Assembly: GCA_004380135.1 (NCBI GenBank)
Contig: QXCR01000373.1
Coordinates: forward strand, 1-12,044
Source: Stemphylium vesicarium
Taxonomy: Eukaryota; Ascomycota; Dothideomycetes; Pleosporales; Pleosporaceae
Length of the DNA: 12,044 bases
Direction of reading: 5' to 3'
Below are positions 8,398 through 12,044 of the stretch, one piece after another; positions within the stretch are counted from its first letter, which is position 1, and each line of letters begins with the position of its first letter. The position numbers were made by a program, and so were the translations under genes. The notes under the pieces are model-generated. The model saw only the letters and a program-made list of their open reading frames with translations, was not told the origin of the DNA and did not search any database.

Positions 8398-9681
8398 CAT
8401 AAAGTAGCACTATTACTAGACATTTTAGTAATCTTAGTCGTCTTTAAGACAGTTCCTTCGCCCTTAGACATATCTTCTCCTTTAACACCCAAGAACACTG
8501 TCTCTAGCCTACCTGCCATAACGTTGGGGATTCTATCTAGGCGCGTAGAAGATACGCCTGCGGCCACGATGCTCACTCGATGTACACGGGCTAAGACTGC
8601 ACCACTTCCTATCAAAATGGGCGACCCTTGGTTCGCAATAGCGGAAGAAAGCCACGCTAGCAAAAGCTTTCCGCCCAAACAGGCGAATGGCTTGACGCGC
8701 ATCGATCAGAATGCCAATACTGCGCACAGTCAGTCAAACGATGCGTTCCCCACAGCTCTGCAGGAAAAGCCTCATCTCAATAGAAGTAGCATAGACCTAA
8801 CACCTATTAACTTCGAGGAGCTCGTAAAGGTCTCCAATCTAAGCAAAGACCCAAACCCACCCCAAGCAGCTTCTAGCAGCCGAGACGCGCCGCAGGATAT
8901 CAATCAAGCCACATATCCTAAGGAGGACGTAGTAAGTGTGGCTTATCACGATGTGAATCGAGATAGGGCGTCTACTTTAAGAGAAACACGCAGCCCTTCC
9001 TAAATTTAGGTTACACAATAGCATCTAGACTCTCAGGAATGCCTACTAGAGATGAAAATCTCTCCTAGTATAAAAGAGTAGCTAATCATTATCGAGGACC
9101 TCACAGACGACGACGAAGAGATAGGGCAAAAAAAGAACGAGGAATACCTTGATCTCATGCAGCACGCACTTTCCAGAGACACACTTCCGACTACTACCGG
9201 AGGAACCGCACCGACGCCGAGCAATCGACATCCTTCTAGTGGCGATAGGCGTTCTCCTCGGCACCGTCGCGCTCCATTACCGCACCCAGGCTTTATTGAC
9301 TGGAAGAAACCTGTCGAAGACATGCTAGAGCGCATTTCGAATGGCTGGAGCATCATTTAGTCTTAATGGATTGAATTATACGGTAAACAGGTAATGAAAC
9401 AGGGTCTGAGTGGGAGACGCTTCCAGGAGAAGATGTGCAAGATCGAACGTGGGTTCAGAGAAGGTGGTATATGCGGCTCTGACGTACGTCGCCTAGTAAG
9501 GGACTGGCAACTCGTTCACCGAATAATACGCCCGCGCGCCGAACGCGGAAGCGAGAAGAAACTCATAGACAACTTTCTAGCGGAAATGTTAAAGTTTAGA
9601 GATGCATTAAGGGTGCTAGATAACAGGGATGTGACTATTAGAGTTAATATAGAAGAAGATAATAAGAATAATATAGACTAG
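8398..9681 (+). pseudogene. Decayed gene B, unknown product, six nonsense codons
   Basis: A single plus-strand frame spans 428 codons with only six internal stops, at 9001, 9007, 9019, 9079, 9358 and 9364, all TAA or TAG as expected for mutated Gln (or Trp) codons. The frame appears to extend upstream past further TAG codons at 8395, 8338 and 8236. Apparent separate short frames at 8524-9003, 9157-9360 and 9394-9681 are pieces of it. The upstream part is low-complexity, rich in Leu, Val, Pro and Ser. The middle is Ser/Pro/Asn/Gln-rich and probably disordered, followed by an acidic patch EDLTDDDEE (about 9094-9120) and a basic Arg/His/Pro stretch. The end (about 9298-9678) looks like a charged helical domain, including DWKKPVEDMLERISNGW and LVRDWQLVHRIIRPRAER. 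The end at TAG 9679-9681 could itself be a mutated Gln. I recognise no family, and no transposase or polymerase motif. Confidence 0.6.
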
Positions 9682-9855
9682 ACTCTAACTATAGGAACTA
9701 TATAGGTAAGGTTAAATAAATTAAAGTTATTATAGATTTTATTTCTAGGGCTAGTATTCTAAACTTTACCTTCTACGTTTACTTAAAACTCTCTTAACTC
9801 TTTCTAATCTCCTTAATTACTTTAAGCCCCTATTGCGTGTCTTGCGTCTTAGCGG

Positions 9856-10401
9856 CTAGTTATTAGTATAGCAATCTATTATTAGCTTTTCGTGTTTCGT
9901 TACACGAAGGTGGGGCACAAGTGGGGCCTGGCTAGACCTGCCGTTATGTGAGCTAGGATCGACGCATGCAGCATCCAGGACAGTACCCACATATTGTCGG
10001 AGATGGCGGAGCTCGTCCGTCAAAGCCTCGACGTCGAGCTTGAGATTAGAGTTCTCAGCCCTATATTCATTAAGCGCCGCATACGCTATACGGCAGCCCT
10101 CCTTCTATTGCGCAAGCTTATTATTAAGGCTTAACACCTACGCCTTAAGTTATATATAGTAAGTTAGCTCTAAACATAGTCTACCCCGTGTTTAATTATA
10201 GTTCTATATCTCCCATTCGAGAATCTGCGAGAGCTGGAGGTAGAGGTTTGGTTACAGTTAAGAGGGTGCATGATCGACCGGTGCTTGGAGGAGCGCTGGC
10301 AAAGCTGAGGTGCGGGGGTTTCCCGCAGGCCAATTAGTCGCATCATTCTGCTAATAACGTAACGGGTGCAATATTAGCTAAGTAGTATCGACTTCGTCCA
10401 T
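9856..10401 (-). pseudogene. Decayed gene C, coiled-coil protein of unknown function
   Basis: From ATG 10401 (A at -3) a minus-strand frame of 181 codons runs to TAG 9858-9856. Nine internal stops, all TAA or TAG, fall in the first 100 codons. The last 82 codons (10104-9859) are clean. The N-terminus starts MDEVDTT and is followed by a Pro/Ala/Asn-rich stretch (NPRTSALPALLQAPVDHAPS). The middle is a heptad-like coiled coil: LYLQLSQILEW, then QLKAQVLSLNNKLAQ once two stops are taken as Gln, then AENSNLKLDVEALTDELRHL. The coherent amphipathic pattern continues across the mutated stops, which is the main evidence that the frame is real. It converges on gene B (175 bp apart) and diverges from gene D (199 bp between the ATGs). 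Coiled coils occur in many unrelated proteins, so no function is inferred. Confidence 0.52.
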
Positions 10402-10600
10402 AGTTAATACCTAGGTGTGTAGACAGTAGGTAATAATGTATAATAATAAGTGATAGGAAGGCTCCTAATTAAAGCTTATATACTATATACGCTCTAACTA
10501 TCACTAGTTTCTAGAATATATAAGCACTACCTACCTACCTATACTAGTGCACTGCCATCGCGTCTAGATATAAGATACCTAATTACCTACTTATATAGGT
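10402..10600. promoter_or_regulatory. Divergent intergenic region between decayed genes C and D
   Basis: These 199 bases separate two divergent ATG codons and probably held a shared promoter. They contain a run of CTAC units (10527-10541), scattered ACCT/AGGT words (for example 10577-10600) and the palindrome ACCTAGGT at 10409-10416. A second ACCTAGGT lies at 10695-10702, inside an ACCT run (10687-10699) within the predicted 5' part of gene D. Any promoter role is inferred from the layout only. Confidence 0.3.
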
Positions 10601-11245
10601 ATGTTCCGTGTTTATAGTAGGCCCGTAGACACGTCTCTAGCTCTATTCCTTAGAATAGCTTCTAGCATTAATACCTCTTTACTAGTACCTACCTACCTAG
10701 GTACCTATATTATAGGTAATATATAAGAAGAGCAGCGCCTTAAGTCTTATAGGATAGACGAAACTATTATAACACTAGGAGCCGTAGAGTAGGCGTTTAA
10801 GCGCCACCTAAGGCCTCAAGTCCCCACAAAAGCCGAGATAACGCAACGACTTACGGTGCCAACTAAAGCAGCATTGCTCCAGCGAGCCAGAGAAGATAAT
10901 AAGCGTCGTACTCTGACGTATCATGAAACCTGGGAGAGCCCCTAGGAAACTTTAGTTCGATAAGGCAACCTAGTGCAGGGAAAAAGAGTGCGGACCGTCT
11001 ATATTAATTAGGAATAACTAGTTATAGTTTAAGAAATAAGTAATAAAGTAGGTCGCTAATAACTTAATATATTAAAGATACTTTCTAAGCACCTATACGT
11101 CTCTACGGTTAAATAAGCCTTTAAAACTAATAACTCTATCTTCTTCTAACTTAAGTACTCTAGATACACACTCGAAGAAGTTCTAAACGTTCACAATTGT
11201 CTTGGCGAACCGCACATCCGCGCGATCGCGAGCGCAGTATATTAG
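10601..11245 (+). pseudogene. Decayed gene D, unknown product, eleven nonsense codons
   Basis: From ATG 10601 a plus-strand frame of 214 codons reaches TAG 11243-11245. It holds eleven internal stops (10724, 10790, 10943, 10961, 11009, 11015, 11030, 11057, 11060, 11114, 11147), all TAA or TAG. The least mutated part, 10793-10942, is 50 clean codons of basic, helical character (FKRHLRPQVPTKAEITQRLT, then LLQRAREDNKRRTLTYHETW). The last 31 codons are also clean and end in a leucine-rich segment (TLEEVLNVHNCLGEPHIRAI). I do not recognise it. A start further in is possible, because the first 30 codons overlap a stretch of CCTA repeats. Codons that would have been His now often read Tyr, in keeping with RIP. 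Confidence 0.48.
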
Positions 11246-11586
11246 CCCAGATCGTTTTCCTTTTCTGTACGCTGATGACAATAGATTTTCCTTGCGGTAC
11301 AACACATAGCAAAGATTAGTATGATACACAACGCCATCTCTATTGCTACGATACGGTTCTGCAGCAACGGAAAACCTTTGCTAGCCGATTTCGATGAATT
11401 CTCGTATGCGACTGCTAAGAAGAGCCCAAACAAAGATCTTGAGTGCCTTGGACTGGTAATGTCGATCCAAGCGTGCCGGGACGCATGGTGTAGCGGGACA
11501 CATTTCCTTCCGGGCCCTTGGGTTGCCCGCAGCGCACTTGTATGTAGACAAGCGTAATGCGCATCTACTTTATAGCTCTCGTTCTC
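11242..11586 (-). CDS. Open frame with one hydrophobic segment, reality uncertain
   Basis: A minus-strand frame stays open for 114 codons (11586-11245) to TAA 11244-11242. It has no upstream ATG and would start within at TTG, or be a last exon. It encodes a basic, His-rich first half (LHHASRHAWID) and, near the end, a hydrophobic segment long enough to span a membrane (IVAIEMALCIILIFAMCCTA), then a charged tail. The opposite strand carries a competing frame (11321-11557). Composition is close to normal here. No family is recognised, and chance is a fair alternative. Confidence 0.22.
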   Translation of the reverse strand, partial: ENESYKVDAHYACLHTSALRATQGPGRKCVPLHHASRHAWIDITSPRHSRSLFGLFLAVAYENSSKSASKGFPLLQNRIVAIEMALCIILIFAMCCTARKIYCHQRTEKENDLG

Positions 11587-11744
11587 CTAACACATTAGTC
11601 TCCGACGCCGAAAAGCGCGTTATTAACCGTGCTGTCGCTTGTTCTGTCAACGCTGTCCTCGACTCTCCTCTAATAACCCCCTATTTATCCGCGATAACAC
11701 GCATCTGTGAAGAGCTCAGCGGACTAGAAAGGAAGCTAAGATAG
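11466..11744 (+). CDS. Short open frame, C-terminal fragment of unknown protein
   Basis: The frame is open from just after TAA 11460-11462 to TAG 11742-11744, about 92 codons, with no ATG near the front (TTG at 11523 is the first alternative start). The second half looks protein-like: DAEKRVINRAVACSVNAVLD is amphipathic helical and the end is ICEELSGLERKLR. It may be a relic exon of a gene at the edge of the RIP-like block. No family is recognised. It overlaps the minus-strand frame ending at 11242, so at most one of the two is likely to be real. Confidence 0.25.
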   Translation, partial: SKRAGTHGVAGHISFRALGLPAAHLYVDKRNAHLLYSSRSPNTLVSDAEKRVINRAVACSVNAVLDSPLITPYLSAITRICEELSGLERKLR

Positions 11745-12044
11745 TAAGAATTAAGACTGAAGTCTTAGATGATCGATTTAGTGTGAAAAGGTACATTCCG
11801 GCAGTTTCTCCGCGTAGACGGCAAGATCGTCAAAACCTGTCCCACAAGACGTGCGCTGTTAGCAGCACTTGGCATGCAGTAGCTTACAGTAGCGTGCTGA
11901 GATATCTGTGCGCCCACCTTGCGCGCTGTGGCTGGGAACTGCAGCTTTGAGCACTCCGCCCCAGGCAACTCTTATTCCCGATGTGCACGCGCGCATTGCA
12001 GACAGCCGTGCCTCATGCTCCCTCTACTACTTTCTTCGCAAAGC
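11745..12044. other. Right-edge sequence, no supported gene
   Basis: These 300 bases have normal composition. A 7-bp hairpin with a 2-nt loop (TAAGACT, GA, AGTCTTA; 11752-11767) follows the stop at 11744 by 7 bases. A 67-residue minus frame (11765-11968) has no recognisable feature. No RNA gene was seen. Confidence 0.5.

Larger units (their letters stand above)
6235..11170. other. RIP-like AT-rich block (decayed repeat or mobile region)
   Basis: TpA is extreme while CpA and TpG are nearly absent and CpG survives. In 8101-8160 I count 15 TpA, 0 CpA and 0 TpG. In the unaffected transposase at 4441-4500 I count 0 TpA, 1 CpA and 9 TpG. This is the C-to-T in CpA context left by repeat-induced point mutation, a premeiotic genome defence of Pezizomycotina. 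Damage is uneven: milder islands at about 6420-6550, 7090-7180, 8520-9640, 9890-10080 and 10790-10990 still carry normal dinucleotides and coherent frames. I saw no reverse transcriptase, integrase or transposase motif and no obvious long terminal repeat. Confidence 0.85.

Noticed and set aside
6232..11245. LTR retrotransposon, LINE or a Starship-type giant element
   Set aside because: No reverse transcriptase, integrase, RNase H or tyrosine-recombinase motif was seen, and no long terminal repeats. NLR genes are known Starship cargo, but nothing else here supports one.
6270..11690. A 12-bp inverted match (around 6271-6282 and 11678-11689) as possible ends of the AT-rich block
   Set aside because: A 12-bp match in a 12-kb window is expected by chance, and it does not extend.
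11752..11767. Hairpin as a transcription terminator
   Set aside because: This is a eukaryotic context; the stem is only 7 bp and the gene before it is itself doubtful.
1..12044. CRISPR array, tRNA or rRNA gene
   Set aside because: The only regular repeat is the coding ankyrin array, without spacers; no tRNA-like fold or rRNA sequence was recognised by eye.

Overview
The window looks like nuclear DNA of a filamentous ascomycete (Pezizomycotina, plausibly a Dothideomycete). Four signs point that way: a HET-domain NLR gene, a 51-nt intron with canonical fungal splice sites, a Fot1/pogo-type DDE transposase, and a 5-kb block with the signature of repeat-induced point mutation (RIP: TpA-rich, CpA/TpG-poor, CpG kept). 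The species cannot be named from sequence alone.

Region 1 (1-3064, minus strand) is one NLR gene cut by the left window edge. HET domain, NACHT NTPase and an array of almost identical 33-residue ankyrin repeats read through continuously once a 51-nt intron (1455-1505) is removed. This is the HET-D/HET-E style architecture used for non-self recognition and regulated cell death in fungi. Region 2 (3065-4118) is a gene-poor spacer holding the NLR 5' flank.

Region 3 (4119-5858, minus strand) is an uninterrupted 579-residue Fot1/pogo-type transposase with all three catalytic aspartates. Its upstream flank (5859-6234) holds two inverted repeats. I could not find terminal inverted repeats, so the element ends are unresolved.

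Region 4 (about 6235-11170) is RIP-like AT-rich DNA in which the supplied frames look like noise. Treating in-frame TAA/TAG as former Gln or Trp codons reveals up to four decayed genes in the order A(-) B(+) C(-) D(+). A and B diverge, B and C converge, and C and D diverge. None matches a family I recognise. B (3' part), C and D are better supported than A and the 5' part of B. Region 5 (11170-12044) returns to normal composition and holds only short, overlapping, unconvincing frames.

Taken together, an intact self-recognition gene and an intact transposase sit beside a heavily mutated multi-gene relic, as at the border of a gene-rich and a repeat-rich compartment in a fungal genome. No evidence in the window shows that these parts act together.
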